Shown here: positions 49,591 to 59,623 of the stretch, in pieces
Position numbering within the stretch: position 1 is the stretch's first letter
How the letters are laid out: the number at the start of each line of letters is the position of its first letter
Program-made: the position numbers and the translations under genes
Notes under the pieces: model-generated
What the model was told of the DNA's origin: nothing
The model's input: the letters and a program-made list of their open reading frames with translations, nothing else
The model's database searches: none
DNA from: Clostridiales bacterium
Lineage (GTDB): Bacteria; Bacillota; Clostridia; Oscillospirales; Oscillospiraceae
Direction of reading: 5' to 3'
Assembly: GCA_022775085.1 (NCBI GenBank)
Contig: JALFJQ010000045.1
Coordinates: 1 to 64,000 of the forward strand
Length of the DNA: 64,000 nucleotides

Positions 49591-50052
49591 TCAGGGCTGA
49601 ATGACGACCTTTTGGGTGGACAGGGTGCTGCCGTCCACCATCAGAATCGCCAGCGTAATCTCCTGATCGAACCGGCGCTTGTCGCAGCTGCCGGGATTCA
49701 GCCAGAGTCGTCCGTCAATAATCTCCTCAAAATACTTGTGGGAGTGCCCGAAGATCACCGCGTCAATGCCGGTCAGGTCTTTAGGCACTTCCTTTTTGTT
49801 GTGCACCAGAAAGAACCGGCAGTCCTCAATCTGGAAGGTCAGCGTTGCGGGGATGTGCTCTGCCCACGCCTTGTCGTTGTTGCCCCGCACCACATAAACC
49901 GGGGCGATTTCCTGCAATCGCTCAATGATTTCCGGCTTGTTGATGTCGCCGCCGTGGATGATGGCGTCACAGCCGTCAATGGCGGTCAGCACCTCCGGGC
50001 GGAGCAGCCCGTGGGTATCGGACAATACCGCAATTCGTTTTGCCAAGTTCAT
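49591..50052 (-). CDS. YfcE/MJ0936-type metallophosphoesterase, copy 2
   Basis: The 153-residue enzyme keeps LSDTHG, HGGDI, GNND and FGHSHK. It differs from copy 1 in a few residues, notably NPGSCDKR in place of NPGSCGKR. The ATG at 50052 shares a base with the stop of the 64-aa gene. Confidence 0.9.
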   Translation of the reverse strand: MNLAKRIAVLSDTHGLLRPEVLTAIDGCDAIIHGGDINKPEIIERLQEIAPVYVVRGNNDKAWAEHIPATLTFQIEDCRFFLVHNKKEVPKDLTGIDAVIFGHSHKYFEEIIDGRLWLNPGSCDKRRFDQEITLAILMVDGSTLSTQKVVIQP

Positions 50053-50246
50053 CACTCCAATTCTTTTTCAATCAACGCCACCGCAATTTCAAAGGCCTTC
50101 ACCCGGCGCTGGGCAAGGGTAATCTGAGACTTGTACCGCGCCGGATTTTCCTTGCCTTGCAGAGTCAAGATAGTCGCCCGCAGCTTGTGAAGCGTGGAAT
50201 CAATCTGCCGCTTGGCTTCCAGAAGTTCCTCTTTGGTGTATTCCAT
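50052..50246 (-). CDS. Small helical protein, copy 2
   Basis: The 64-residue protein appears identical to copy 1. It starts at ATG 50246 and is coupled to the phosphoesterase. It directly follows the second ATPase gene, rather than a flavodoxin gene as in cassette 1. Confidence 0.6.
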   Translation of the reverse strand: MEYTKEELLEAKRQIDSTLHKLRATILTLQGKENPARYKSQITLAQRRVKAFEIAVALIEKELE

Positions 50247-50260
50247 GGCGATTGTTCTCC

Positions 50261-52051
50261 TCACAGCTGCTTCAAATAATCTTCTACATTCTGATAGACG
50301 ACTCCGTTTTCCAGCATTCGGTCTTCGCCGCGATAGAGTACGAATCTCCCGGTAATCGGGCCAAAGCGGTGCTCGGTCTGGGCGCATTTTTCTTCATCGA
50401 TCAGATGCCGGTATTGTTGGGGAACCCCCTCTGCGCTGTGCTTGATTTCAAAAACCTGGCAGGAGCCGGCAGCAGGGTCAAAAACCACCATATCAAATTC
50501 ACCGATGGGGAATTGCAGGACAAACACTTCCTTCTTCGGATTTGCCAGCTTGGTTTCCAGCAAAACGATATCTTCCATCATTCTGCCTCTGATTTCATCC
50601 AGAATCCGCTCCTGCACAGTGGTGCGTTCCAATAAGGACAGAGCTGCAAAGGTTTCGTCCTGCAGTAGGCTGCGAATCAAAGCGTCTGCCTGGGCATAGC
50701 GGAGACCGGGCTGGGCAATCACTGTCCGGCTGAACTTTCGACTGACATCCGGCAGGGAGCGAATGTCAATATCCTGCGTCAAATCCAGTAAGTCCAGATA
50801 TTCCTTGATCTCAAAAACATGAGCGTTGTCCAGTACAACGGTTTGTTCCGGCTTGTTGCGGATTTCCAGAAGCTTCCGCAGACCTTCGGTTACAGTGGAA
50901 AGGTCAATTCGATCCAAAATATCTGTGGGGTTGTTGCGATCCCGACGCAGATTGCTGGCAGAGATGCCAAGATCGTGGGATTTGAAGTCCTGTGTCAGCA
51001 CTTCTAGCGTGAAACGGTGGTTGATATCCTCCACTACACGATTGATGGCACTGGTCAGCTCATTCTTTTCGTACAGATTCCGCAGATTCCGAAAATGTCC
51101 CTCATATTGATAGCAGCGTAGGGAGTGCTGAATGTTCCGGGCAATGGCTGTGTCCACATATTCGTCGGCACTCTCCTTGCTGGCAAAGGTGGAAGCTTCG
51201 TTGTAGAGAATCCCGCCCAAACTCATTGTGCCGCCGTAGCGGATGTATTCGTCAATACCCTGAATCCCCAGGACGGACTCAAATTCCCGGTAGGGGATAA
51301 AGGTAGTATGGAGCAGGATGCAACGGTCGTATAGCTGCTCGTCCTTCGTAAAGAGGAATCCTAGAGAATCGGTGCCGGACAGAACAATCTTCATGCCGCA
51401 GGTGGCATATACATCGGAGAAAAGTGCCGCCCCCTCGATGAAGTCCTCCATCAGCGTCACTTCGTCCAGGAACACATACTGGAAGCCCTGCGTCTGCAAG
51501 TATTGAAGGTCCCGGTTGACCTCGGCGAGGGTGTTCTTTGTGGTGGTTTGAATGAAGGCAGACTTCGCCAGTTCCGCATCGGACATTTCGGCAAAAATCT
51601 GGCGAATCATAGTGGTTTTGCCCGTTCGACGCAGTCCATAGAGAATGAACACCCGATCTTGCACGGAACCGTAGATATAGTTATGCAGCTGTTGGAAGCA
51701 CGCACGCTTTTTGTAATTTCGGATCGGAGCAGAGAAAGCACGCAGCGCCGCACCGGTGCGGACTGTGGTTGCAAAGACTTGGGCAGAAGCAGCGGGCACA
51801 GCAGCATTGGGAAGTTGTTTTTTCAATGTCTTCAGCTCTTTTTCCAGCGCCTTCCGCTGTTCGATCTGCTTCCGGAACCAATCTAACTCTTCTGCGGGAA
51901 TGTATTTCTCCCGACGTTTTTTCTCCTCTGTCCAGCGGTGGTAGTAATAATCCTTACCATTGACCGTTTTCTTTGTGACAGACCCGGCGGGCAATTCCGC
52001 AATTTGATGCTCTAATTTTGCAATGCGGGTCAAGGTTTTATCCAGTTCCAT
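50261..52051 (-). CDS. AAA ATPase with DUF4143-like C terminus, copy 2
   Basis: The 596-residue protein is a clear paralogue of that at 19097-20902: coiled N terminus, GLRRTGKTT, YVFLDEVTLMEDF, LSGTDSLGF, and EFDMVVFD then VFEIKHS near the C terminus (nuclease-like E/D...ExK). They are diverged, so this is not a recent copy. GGAGG precedes ATG 52051. It too is expressed from a palindrome-bearing promoter. Confidence 0.75.
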   Translation of the reverse strand: MELDKTLTRIAKLEHQIAELPAGSVTKKTVNGKDYYYHRWTEEKKRREKYIPAEELDWFRKQIEQRKALEKELKTLKKQLPNAAVPAASAQVFATTVRTGAALRAFSAPIRNYKKRACFQQLHNYIYGSVQDRVFILYGLRRTGKTTMIRQIFAEMSDAELAKSAFIQTTTKNTLAEVNRDLQYLQTQGFQYVFLDEVTLMEDFIEGAALFSDVYATCGMKIVLSGTDSLGFLFTKDEQLYDRCILLHTTFIPYREFESVLGIQGIDEYIRYGGTMSLGGILYNEASTFASKESADEYVDTAIARNIQHSLRCYQYEGHFRNLRNLYEKNELTSAINRVVEDINHRFTLEVLTQDFKSHDLGISASNLRRDRNNPTDILDRIDLSTVTEGLRKLLEIRNKPEQTVVLDNAHVFEIKEYLDLLDLTQDIDIRSLPDVSRKFSRTVIAQPGLRYAQADALIRSLLQDETFAALSLLERTTVQERILDEIRGRMMEDIVLLETKLANPKKEVFVLQFPIGEFDMVVFDPAAGSCQVFEIKHSAEGVPQQYRHLIDEEKCAQTEHRFGPITGRFVLYRGEDRMLENGVVYQNVEDYLKQL

Positions 52052-52085
52052 CGTGCCGCCTCCTATGAGAAGAAGTATATACAAA

Positions 52086-52127
52086 ATTATACCCCATTAT
52101 ACCCAAATAATCAAGGGTATAATGGGG
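52086..52127 (-). promoter_or_regulatory. Palindrome-embedded promoter of ATPase copy 2
   Basis: Perfect 13-bp arms, CCCCATTATACCC (52092-52104) and its complement (52115-52127). On the minus strand TTGATT and TATAAT are 17 bases apart, with the palindrome across them. The layout equals that at 20973-21019, with different bases. Confidence 0.75.
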
Positions 52128-52147
52128 CGCAATTAATCACAGTAAGT

Positions 52148-52400
52148 TTATACAGCTATCGGTTCGTTAGTAGCATTCCTTTGGACTTCTTCTATTACAA
52201 CGGCTGGAGGAACTACGAGATTATGGCTAAAGAAAATATATTCCTTTGCTTTACGTACATTTTTAGCGCTGTAATTGACTTCTATTTTTCCACCATGATA
52301 TTCCTTATACAGTTTCGCCACTAAATCACAAATGTCATATGTTACTATCCATTTCCTTCGGCATCGAGCTATACAGTTACGTAATGCTTCATGATCTCCC
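52148..52400 (-). pseudogene. Dam-type adenine methylase, C-terminal fragment
   Basis: The minus strand encodes RKWIVTYDICDLVAKLYKEY, then KEYIFFSHNLVVP and a stop at 52148. This is the end of a D12-class DNA adenine methyltransferase. The catalytic DPPY part is gone; upstream the sequence passes into the ATPase fragment. Confidence 0.7.
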
Positions 52401-53060
52401 TCGGTAAAAGAATTCTTGTATCTTCGCCTGCGGAAATAGTATTTGAATCAATGCCTTCCTTATCGCTTGAAAACTCTGCACGGGTTTTCAAATTGCCCAT
52501 TTGCTGGGTGGATGTGTAGCTGATTGAATAGTGGGTAAATGCTTTATACAGCGTATTTATTTCTTGCTGATATTGTACCGGGAGACTCTTTTTGATTCCT
52601 GCAAGAGCTGAATCATCCTGAAACTCTCCAAATGGGACGAGACGAGATAACCCCAAATAAATAACCGGACAGTTTGGTAATTTGTCACCGCTCCTAGGCT
52701 TATACATTGGCTTCACAGCAAATCGTGTGGCCATGAAAGAATTATGACGACGAAACCCTAGCGGCTCTCTATCGTAATAATTCACAGTAAATAAGATTCC
52801 ACTGACACCGTGTGCGGGGTCATTATATTGCTTGTCTCCACGGGTTAGGCTTTCAACTTTTGGATTAGTGACAGAATTGACTGCCTTAAGGATCTGCAAG
52901 CACTTATCATCATTTACCCAAGTGCACTTCTCTGTCACCGCCTGGAACGAGTTCTCGACAAGATGAAGTAGAGAAGTTTTACATGTACCATTAGTACCAG
53001 AAATCGCATTGAGCCCCGTAGAGAGCTTCAAGTTTATTTTTTTTAATTTTCTGTATTGGT
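52369..53060 (-). pseudogene. ATP-binding protein fragment, 3' truncated
   Basis: The frame has Walker A ISGTNGTCKTS near the start and TISAGEDTRILLP at the end, where the Walker B half should follow; instead it stops within the methylase fragment. In-frame similarity to the usual N terminus (IEINQYRKLKKINL) extends upstream of the first start codon, to about 53060. Both ends are disturbed. Confidence 0.7.
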
Positions 53061-53066
53061 TTATCT

Positions 53067-53225
53067 CTATGTTTTTAATACAATATCAGAAGCAAGCTCA
53101 ATCAGTTTCTCCTTTTGGTCTGCAACCATTTTCGATATTGTCTCTTCTTCGCTAAAAGACGCTTCAAGTCTGGGGTTTTCAGAAGATAAAATTATCTTTG
53201 AGAACGCAATGGTTTCTCTCTTCAT
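53067..53225 (-). pseudogene. ParB-like/DUF262-type N-terminal fragment
   Basis: A 52-residue frame (start ATG 53225) reads IILSSENPRLEASFSEEE, then DQKEKLIELASDIV, typical of the first 50 residues of ParB-like nuclease proteins, and ends at TAG where the ATPase sequence begins. Confidence 0.6.
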
Positions 53226-53264
53226 GTGGCTACAGCCTCCTTTGCATTACTCGTGTTTATTGAA

Positions 53265-55310
53265 TTACAATTCTATAACGATTTCCATAAACCTGTCATA
53301 CGAATATGTTCCCTGGAAGTCCGGCGCTTTACTTTGGAACACCATAAAGTACCGGTACTTGCTTCCTGCCAGCATATCCCACTGCTGACCGATCTTCGCC
53401 TTTGCCTTGGAGTCATCGTTATCCAGGTGGTCACCTTTGGTTTCAATCATCAAAATCTTTCCGCCAGTGGTCATCGCAATCAAATCCGGGTAGGCATGGG
53501 TAGAACCGTTAATCATAAATCCCTGTCTGGAAATATTCCGGTGCCACCACTTGATATTAGGCATAGAAGATAATGCCCAGGCCATCTTGCGCTCGTAGTC
53601 GTTCATATCCTCTTCGCTGGTGTATAGCGACTTAGGAATCACAGATGTCGCAATTGTCGGGGAAATGGTGGGCTTCAGGGCATAATTCGGATGGCATACA
53701 ATCTTACCCTGCTCCAGCCAGAGATCAAATACTTTGGCACGATGTGCGTCCAGGAGGTCTTTGACCTTTTTCTCGACTTTCAAAACATACGGATAGGGAG
53801 ATTGTTCCAGATCGGCAAGCTGATCCGCGTTCAGTGTCTCGATAACCCGGTCAATATAGCTCTGCAATTCCTTATCAGTGATACAGTTCAGTTTGGAAAG
53901 CTTACTCTTGATCAAGCCTTTGCAGTGCGCCATGCGCACATTCGACGGCTGCTCATTAAACCATTCCTTGAAGAAAGCACTGTCTGCGCCGGCCAGCTTC
54001 CATGCCTTTGGCGTAGCTTCTTTGGAATCATCCACATCTACACGAGCCATTTCCGCATCAAGTGTGGTGAAGTCAATTTGAACATCTTTGTCCTTCAGCG
54101 TGAATCCGTGGCTTAAGTGCTCCAGATCCAGCAACACATGCTCGCCATCACTAAACAGGCTGGGACCGGTTTCCAGCATAAACTGAGGAAAGCGAAGAGC
54201 CGCGGCTTCCTCCCGATATTCCTCGTTCATTCTGAACACATTCATCTTATCACGCACCTCCAAAGGAGCGGCATCCACTGCTGTATCTTCCGTATTGGCG
54301 ATCTCATTTTCATAGGCATCATTTTGGCTCAGAGCATCGTTCAGCATATCATCCACAGGGGTAGGACAATCTTCTGCCGGGGGATTCGGCTGTATGGCTG
54401 CGGACACCTTTGCCTTCAAATCGTCCATATCCACTGAAGGCAGTTCCGGCTCCTCTCCGGCAGGCGCTTGTGCAACAGGCGGCTGGATCTCCATCTGTCC
54501 GCCAGTGTGGTCTTCCGGCTCGGGAGAAATCTCCAAATCCACATCCTTGGCCCGATAGTCCTTGCTGCTGAAGCCGGCGTTGTTCAGCCCAGCGACAACC
54601 TTATCCAGAGTCTGGTAAAAATTCGCAGAACAAGTTATGACATAGGACAGATTCAACATATTGCTGGGATTCTTCTTTGTATCCGGTAAACGGAGTACTC
54701 TGCCGAGAATCTGTTCAACATCAACAGTAGATGTCCGGTTGGCCACAGTTGCCAAAACATACGCAAAGGGGCAGTCCCAACCTTCTTTCAGTGCATTTAC
54801 CGTAATGATATACCGAATGGGGCAGTCCGGGAACTTCAAATCGACATTCTTCAGCTCATCTTTGTCGGCTGTTTTGATGGCAATCTGATTTTCCGGGATA
54901 CCGGCATCAATCAATGTATCTTTGATTTTCTGATACGTTGTGCTGTCAGCGACGTTTTTCGGCTGTGCCTGGAACAGCACAATGGGACGGATGTACCGGC
55001 CAGTGACTTGTTGATCTTTCACTGCCTGCAATTCCAGCTTCTGGCGAATACCAATGGCGTCGGCAAATACATCATTCTGCGTTTTCCGGTTATATACGAT
55101 CACCGGTAGTTTTACCATGTTTGCCTTCTTCAACTGGATGGCGTCTACAAAGGAAATAATATTGCTGTTTTTCTTGGGTGTAGCAGTCAGGTCCAGCACA
55201 AAGCAGGGGTTGAAGTTTTTCAGCATCTCCACACTGAGCGTGGAGGTGGCATGATGGCTTTCATCCACAATAACCACAGGATTCAGCCCACGAATGATTG
55301 TAATAGTCAT
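53265..55310 (-). pseudogene. Type III restriction enzyme Res subunit, N-terminally truncated
   Basis: The 681-residue frame begins at motif II (VVIVDESHHA), has SF2 motifs LTATP and QILGRVLRLP, and a C-terminal nuclease domain (YPDLIAMTTGGKILMIETKG). Motif I and the first part of the helicase are missing, so ATP-driven cutting should fail. The first codons (MTITIIRG) lie on the junction with the next fragment. Confidence 0.8.
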
Positions 55311-56025
55311 TGTTTAGGCGTTTTTTACTCTCACCTTTTAAGATCACCAATCTTTCAAGAGGGGTACCAAAACATGTAAATCGTTCTTGCTTTTTCTCTT
55401 CGCAAAAATTATGATATTGCAAATCTAGTGCCTCAGTCAGTACAGGCAAATACGAGTAGTATTTATTCAGAAACTGTACTAATTGCTTAAACTCTATCCC
55501 AAGGTTAATGTTTCTACCATCAACCCGATTGCTATACAGAATTACAGAAAAATCTCCATTTCCGATTCTTGAGGGCCAAGACGCAAATCTTTTTGCGCTC
55601 TTATTGCCAGGCTCTTCAGGATCATCAAGCCTGACAGGATGAGCACCAAAGCAGGCCCGCAGTTCCTTGAAATAAACCCGATCATTCTGACCAAAGGGAT
55701 TATCCGGAAAACAGTTGTTGTCATCAGCAAATATCTTCTTATTTTCTGCAAAAATAACACGATGTAACTGCTCAACTGCCTCCACGATAATGTCAACACT
55801 GGATAAGAACGCATAAAGTTCGATGCCTTGATCAATACCCAACGAAAAGATATCATGAGAGCAGATATAGTTAGCGGAAACCTCTATCCAATCCATTGCC
55901 GAACAAATACAATTCCACTGGTTTTTGTTATTATTGTTCCGGTATTTGAAAAAACACCACGACAAGTTGTCATTGACTTTATTCCGAAAATCAGCAATTA
56001 GTTTTAAATCAAGCATAGTCCTCAC
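55261..56025 (-). pseudogene. Unrecognised protein, 3' end replaced by Res fragment
   Basis: The frame gives 254 residues with AMDWIEVSANYICSHD and FKELRACFGAHPVRLDD. It probably belonged to the type III system, between Mod and Res, but I recognise no family. It overlaps the Res frame by 50 bases across the presumed junction, so its natural C terminus is lost. The start overlaps the Mod fragment stop. Confidence 0.55.
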
Positions 56026-56228
56026 AGCTTTGCAATATCTCTCGGGATTTTCTTGAATGTGATATTATACTTTGCCAGCTCTTCCGCTGGAATGGTGCAC
56101 AGGTCGGCATAGATAATGTAGCCTTCCGCCTTTTCCGGGATCGTGGCCAGGAACGCATGGTTCAGTGTAGTAATGGACTCTTTTTCATAGTAGAAATAGT
56201 AGGCGGTTCCACGGCAATTCCCCATCAG
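56022..56228 (-). pseudogene. Type III methyltransferase (Mod-like), C-terminal fragment
   Basis: GNCRGTAYYFYYEKESITTL, then GYIIYADLCTIPAEELAKYNITFKKIPRDI resembles the end of Mod-type adenine methyltransferases. The catalytic part is missing; upstream the sequence changes to a different gene's start. The assignment is from recall of the family ending. Confidence 0.5.
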
Positions 56229-56330
56229 CGAGGGTGGCGGCATCCGTGATTTCAAATTTGTGAGGATAGGAACAGTTGCTGGGTGCGCCTATAAAATCTG
56301 CACTGTACAGAGTGAACATCATTTCTTTAC
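56229..56330 (-). pseudogene. N-terminal fragment of a conjugative-element primase-like protein
   Basis: MFTLYSADFIGAPSNCSYPH then EITDAATLA matches the start of proteins found in clostridial conjugative elements. After about 30 residues it runs into the Mod fragment. Confidence 0.5.
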
Positions 56331-56505
56331 CTCCTCGCAGGTTTCGGTGAAGTAACGCAAGCGGTAGTTCTTCCACTTGGCTCTTTTGATTTCGGCTTCC
56401 ATGCCGTCAGAGATGGTGTCGCCAAAGACCCAGACCTCGGAGCATTTACTCATGAGGGCGTTTCCGAAGAACAGCCCCAGCTGACGCTCCTTGGGGTTGC
56501 AGTCA
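56327..56505 (-). pseudogene. DUF4406/DUF7768-like protein, C-terminal fragment
   Basis: The minus strand encodes ERQLGLFFGNALMSKCSEVW, then EIKRAKWKNYRLRYFTE, ending at TGA. This is the end of a nucleoside deoxyribosyltransferase-like family. The front is cut at about 56505, where plus-strand primase sequence begins. Confidence 0.6.
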
Positions 56506-56508
56506 TGC

Positions 56509-56956
56509 GGTCAAGCGAGACTATGTCTGCGCCGAGTATATGAACAACTACCGTAGCGGCGACAACTTCCTCGGCTCAGACTGCCTGCCTGTGGACTGTG
56601 ACAACGATCACTCCGAAAATCCCGCCGACTGGGTCACCCCGGCAGATGTCCAGGCCGCATTCCCCGGCATTACCTTTCCATGGTTTCACCGAGACCTCAC
56701 CCCGGATGAAGTGCAGACCTACATGAGCTTCATTGCCAACCTCTGTGCAATGGCTAAGAACGCCAAGCGGATCACGGCTACGGAAAAGCCGGTGGACAAC
56801 GAGAAGTACGCTTTTCGCTGCTTCCTCCTCCGCTTGGGCTTCATCGGAAGCGAGTACAAAACCCAGCGGAAGATTCTGCTCCGCAACCTGACCGGATCGA
56901 GCGCTTTCAGGTCCGGCACGAAGAAGGAGGTGGCGGATGATGCGGTTTCCGAGTAA
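56509..56956 (+). pseudogene. Primase-like internal fragment fused to another protein's tail
   Basis: AVKRDYVCAEY (from 56509), then DCLPVDCDNDHSENPADW up to FPGITF belongs to the primase-like family. From about 56687 the frame continues as WFHRDLTPDEVQ, then RCFLLRLGFIGSEYK, the tail of a different conjugative-element protein that normally precedes DUF4314. An in-frame deletion is the simplest explanation. Confidence 0.65.
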
Positions 56957-57176
56957 GGCTATTGTCGAAGTGCTCCGCCGCCAGTATCCGGTTGGCACCC
57001 GGGTGGAATTGGTGCGGATGGACGATCCGCAAGCCCCTCCCATCGGCACAAAGGGCACTGTTAGAGGTGTCGATGACATTGGCAGCATCATGGTTGCCTG
57101 GGACAACGGGTGCGGCTTGAGTGTGGCCTATGGCGCTGACATTTGCAGAAAGGTTGGTGACGCGGATGCCCAATGA
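56937..57176 (+). CDS. DUF4314 protein
   Basis: The 79-residue protein has YPVGTRVELVRMDDPQAPP, GTKGTVRGVDDIGSIMVAWD and GLSVAYGAD, the DUF4314 pattern found in conjugative transposons of gut Firmicutes. Function unknown. It overlaps both neighbouring frames, as in intact elements. Confidence 0.85.
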   Translation: MMRFPSKAIVEVLRRQYPVGTRVELVRMDDPQAPPIGTKGTVRGVDDIGSIMVAWDNGCGLSVAYGADICRKVGDADAQ

Positions 57177-57438
57177 TATTCTGGAAGATCTGTTCTACGG
57201 CAAAATCAACCCCTGGGAAGACTGCCCCGGAAACATAGAGGAATTCCACGGCCTGAACCAGAAAATGAGTCAGCTCAGCGCTATCCTTGAGGAGCGGCTA
57301 GACAAGGAAACCCGATCCTTACTCGATCAGTACCTCTCCAACCGCGCCGATATGGAGACACTGCTTTCCTGTGACAGCTTCAAGACGGGGTTCCGACTCG
57401 GTATTCGGATCATGATGGCGGTGTACAAAGAGCCGTAA
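57166..57438 (+). CDS. DUF6809-like protein
   Basis: The 90-residue protein begins MPNDILEDLFYGKINPWE and ends with GFRLGIRIMMAVYKE, a pattern I associate with DUF6809 in the same conjugative modules. ATG 57166 overlaps the DUF4314 gene by 11 bases. Confidence 0.75.
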   Translation: MPNDILEDLFYGKINPWEDCPGNIEEFHGLNQKMSQLSAILEERLDKETRSLLDQYLSNRADMETLLSCDSFKTGFRLGIRIMMAVYKEP

Positions 57439-57563
57439 TATTTACAGTTTTCCGTCGGATAGTTTGGTACATATATGGCTTCAAATTGACTTGCTATTAT
57501 GCGGATTCAGAGCGAATATGTGTACACCGAAAGGGAAAACAACGAAAAACGGAGGAACTCACC

Positions 57564-59546
57564 ATGAAAAAAATCAACGCTTTCGAGAACGCAATTGCCA
57601 ACCAGGTCAAGGACATCCGCACTGAGGGCATCAATCCTACCGCCTTCTGGGCTTACCGCCGCAGCGAGGACGCTGGAAACGACCTCATCGACTTCTCCGA
57701 GGTCATTTGGGATGAGGACATCGACCCCATCCTTGACCGTCTTTCCGGAAAGTCCTCCGCAAAGGAATGCAATTCTGTAGCGGCATTCTTGACTATCTTC
57801 TCCCAAAAGGCATCCGAGGAAATTCTGCGGCAGCTCTACGAAGCATTGAAGCCGCTGAAGACCGCCGCAAAGGCGCTGAAAACCATTGAAGCGGATGCTT
57901 CGCTCATCATGAAGCTGAACAGCGAAGCGAAAACATCTCTCTCCGAATCGGAAAAAACCGTCATGGAGATATTGCAGCAGGAGCAGAAATCTATGATGTC
58001 CCTCACCAATGCGGTAAAGCAATTCTATGGGCTGGAAGTCGCTGCCCTGCCAAAGGTTACCTGCACCGATGGCGCACAGGCACCCGAATCGGCAATGGCC
58101 TATCTGCTCACTGCCCATGAGGAACTGCAGGCGCAGCTATGGCAGGGACAACAGCCGGATGTGGTTGCCGCTTATCCATCCTCTGGGGTGTGTGAACACG
58201 CAGCGGAGGTTCTGGCGCTTCTGGATCAGAAGAGCTTCCAAAGCGCACTGCGAACCCTGGCGGATGCAAATCTGGGGCTTATCGGCCGCAGCAAGACGAT
58301 GTTTCTGGCATATCCCATCTGCCGCTATGCGGACGAAACCCTGATGGCGGAGCTGACCAGGCGCGCGCCCAAATGGGCATCCTCCGTATCCGGAAACGCC
58401 GCGCCGCCTCTTCGCACCTTCCGCATGGCAGCGCTGTACAGCGAAACCAGAGCGGCGATGCTCTTTGCGGATAAGTTCGGCGACTTGGACAAGTACGCCA
58501 AGATCCGCGGCACCGATGGGGACACCATTCGGGATCAGTTCCTCTCCAATATAGGATTGGATGAAACGGGCGGGAAGACCTACGATCTGGGCAATCAGAC
58601 CGTCACAGCCCGGCTGCAGAAGGATCTGAACTTCCTGGTGGAGCTGCCCACTGGTAAGACCGCCAAATCCCTGCCCAAGAAGGGGGCGGATGCAGAAAAG
58701 TATGCCACTGCCAATGCCGACTTCTCCGAAATGAAAAAGAGCGCCAAGAAAATCGTCAAAAACCGGGTCAGCATTCTCTTTGAAGATTTTCTCAGCGGAC
58801 GGGCAAGAAAAGCGGCTGCCTGGAAGGAAAGCTATCTGAAAAATCCCCTGCTTCGCCAGGTTGCCAGCCTGCTGGTCTGGGTGCAGGACGGGAAGACCTT
58901 CCTGCTGACGGACACCGGCGCTGTGACCGCCGACGGCACACCCTATTCCATCGGGGATGCCGAAATTGCCTTGGCCCACCCCATGGACATGACCCGGAAC
59001 GATGTGACCGACTGGCAGAAATGGTTCACCGCCAACGGCATCAAACAGCCCTTTGAACAGATCTGGGAGCCTGTAGTGGAACCGAATTCCGTCACGGAAG
59101 ACCGGTATCGGGGCTGCATGATCCCCTATTACCGCTTTCTGGGACAGAACAAGCATGGCATCTACGTGGAGGACGAAGATTTCCACAATGAAATTGACAT
59201 CTCTTTCGATGACTGCAATGCCGACATTCAACGGATCGACTGGCTGCGGCATGAGATTTCGCCAGATCACCGCTTTGAAATTAAACGCTTCCGTGTAGAG
59301 CGGTTTACCCGTAAGGCAAACCACATCATCGCCTATCTGGATCGGGTGACAATCTACGACCGTATCCGAAAGGACGATACCGGCATCTCCGCATTCCTGC
59401 CCCAGTTCACCCTGGCCCAGATTACGGAGTTTATCAAGGTGGCGACGGAGAACAACTGCACCAATGTGACGGCGCTGCTGCTGGACTACAAGAATCAGAA
59501 CTTCGCGGACTTCGACCCCATGGAGGAATTCTCGCTGGAGCTGTAA
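57564..59546 (+). CDS. DUF4132 domain protein
   Basis: The 660-residue protein has, in its last 270 residues, NPLLRQVASLLVWVQDGKTF, IALAHPMDM, NGIKQPFEQIWEPV and later RVERFT, the features of DUF4132, often linked to MolR-type or WGR proteins. DUF4132 proteins are usually longer, so the N terminus may be reduced. GGAGGAACTCACC sets the ATG. It is the only large gene with no visible break in this region. Function unknown. Confidence 0.7.
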   Translation: MKKINAFENAIANQVKDIRTEGINPTAFWAYRRSEDAGNDLIDFSEVIWDEDIDPILDRLSGKSSAKECNSVAAFLTIFSQKASEEILRQLYEALKPLKTAAKALKTIEADASLIMKLNSEAKTSLSESEKTVMEILQQEQKSMMSLTNAVKQFYGLEVAALPKVTCTDGAQAPESAMAYLLTAHEELQAQLWQGQQPDVVAAYPSSGVCEHAAEVLALLDQKSFQSALRTLADANLGLIGRSKTMFLAYPICRYADETLMAELTRRAPKWASSVSGNAAPPLRTFRMAALYSETRAAMLFADKFGDLDKYAKIRGTDGDTIRDQFLSNIGLDETGGKTYDLGNQTVTARLQKDLNFLVELPTGKTAKSLPKKGADAEKYATANADFSEMKKSAKKIVKNRVSILFEDFLSGRARKAAAWKESYLKNPLLRQVASLLVWVQDGKTFLLTDTGAVTADGTPYSIGDAEIALAHPMDMTRNDVTDWQKWFTANGIKQPFEQIWEPVVEPNSVTEDRYRGCMIPYYRFLGQNKHGIYVEDEDFHNEIDISFDDCNADIQRIDWLRHEISPDHRFEIKRFRVERFTRKANHIIAYLDRVTIYDRIRKDDTGISAFLPQFTLAQITEFIKVATENNCTNVTALLLDYKNQNFADFDPMEEFSLEL

Positions 59547-59623
59547 ACGGATTTCTGCCGACAGCACTGCAAGGAGCACTTCAATCATTCTCATAGAACA
59601 TAATGAATGGACAGCAATAGACA

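Noticed and set aside
57564..59546. Cas8c/Csd1-like protein
   Set aside because: The length and the C-terminal motifs (NPLLRQ, LVWVQDG, HPMDM, KQPFEQ) fit DUF4132; no other cas gene or array is present.
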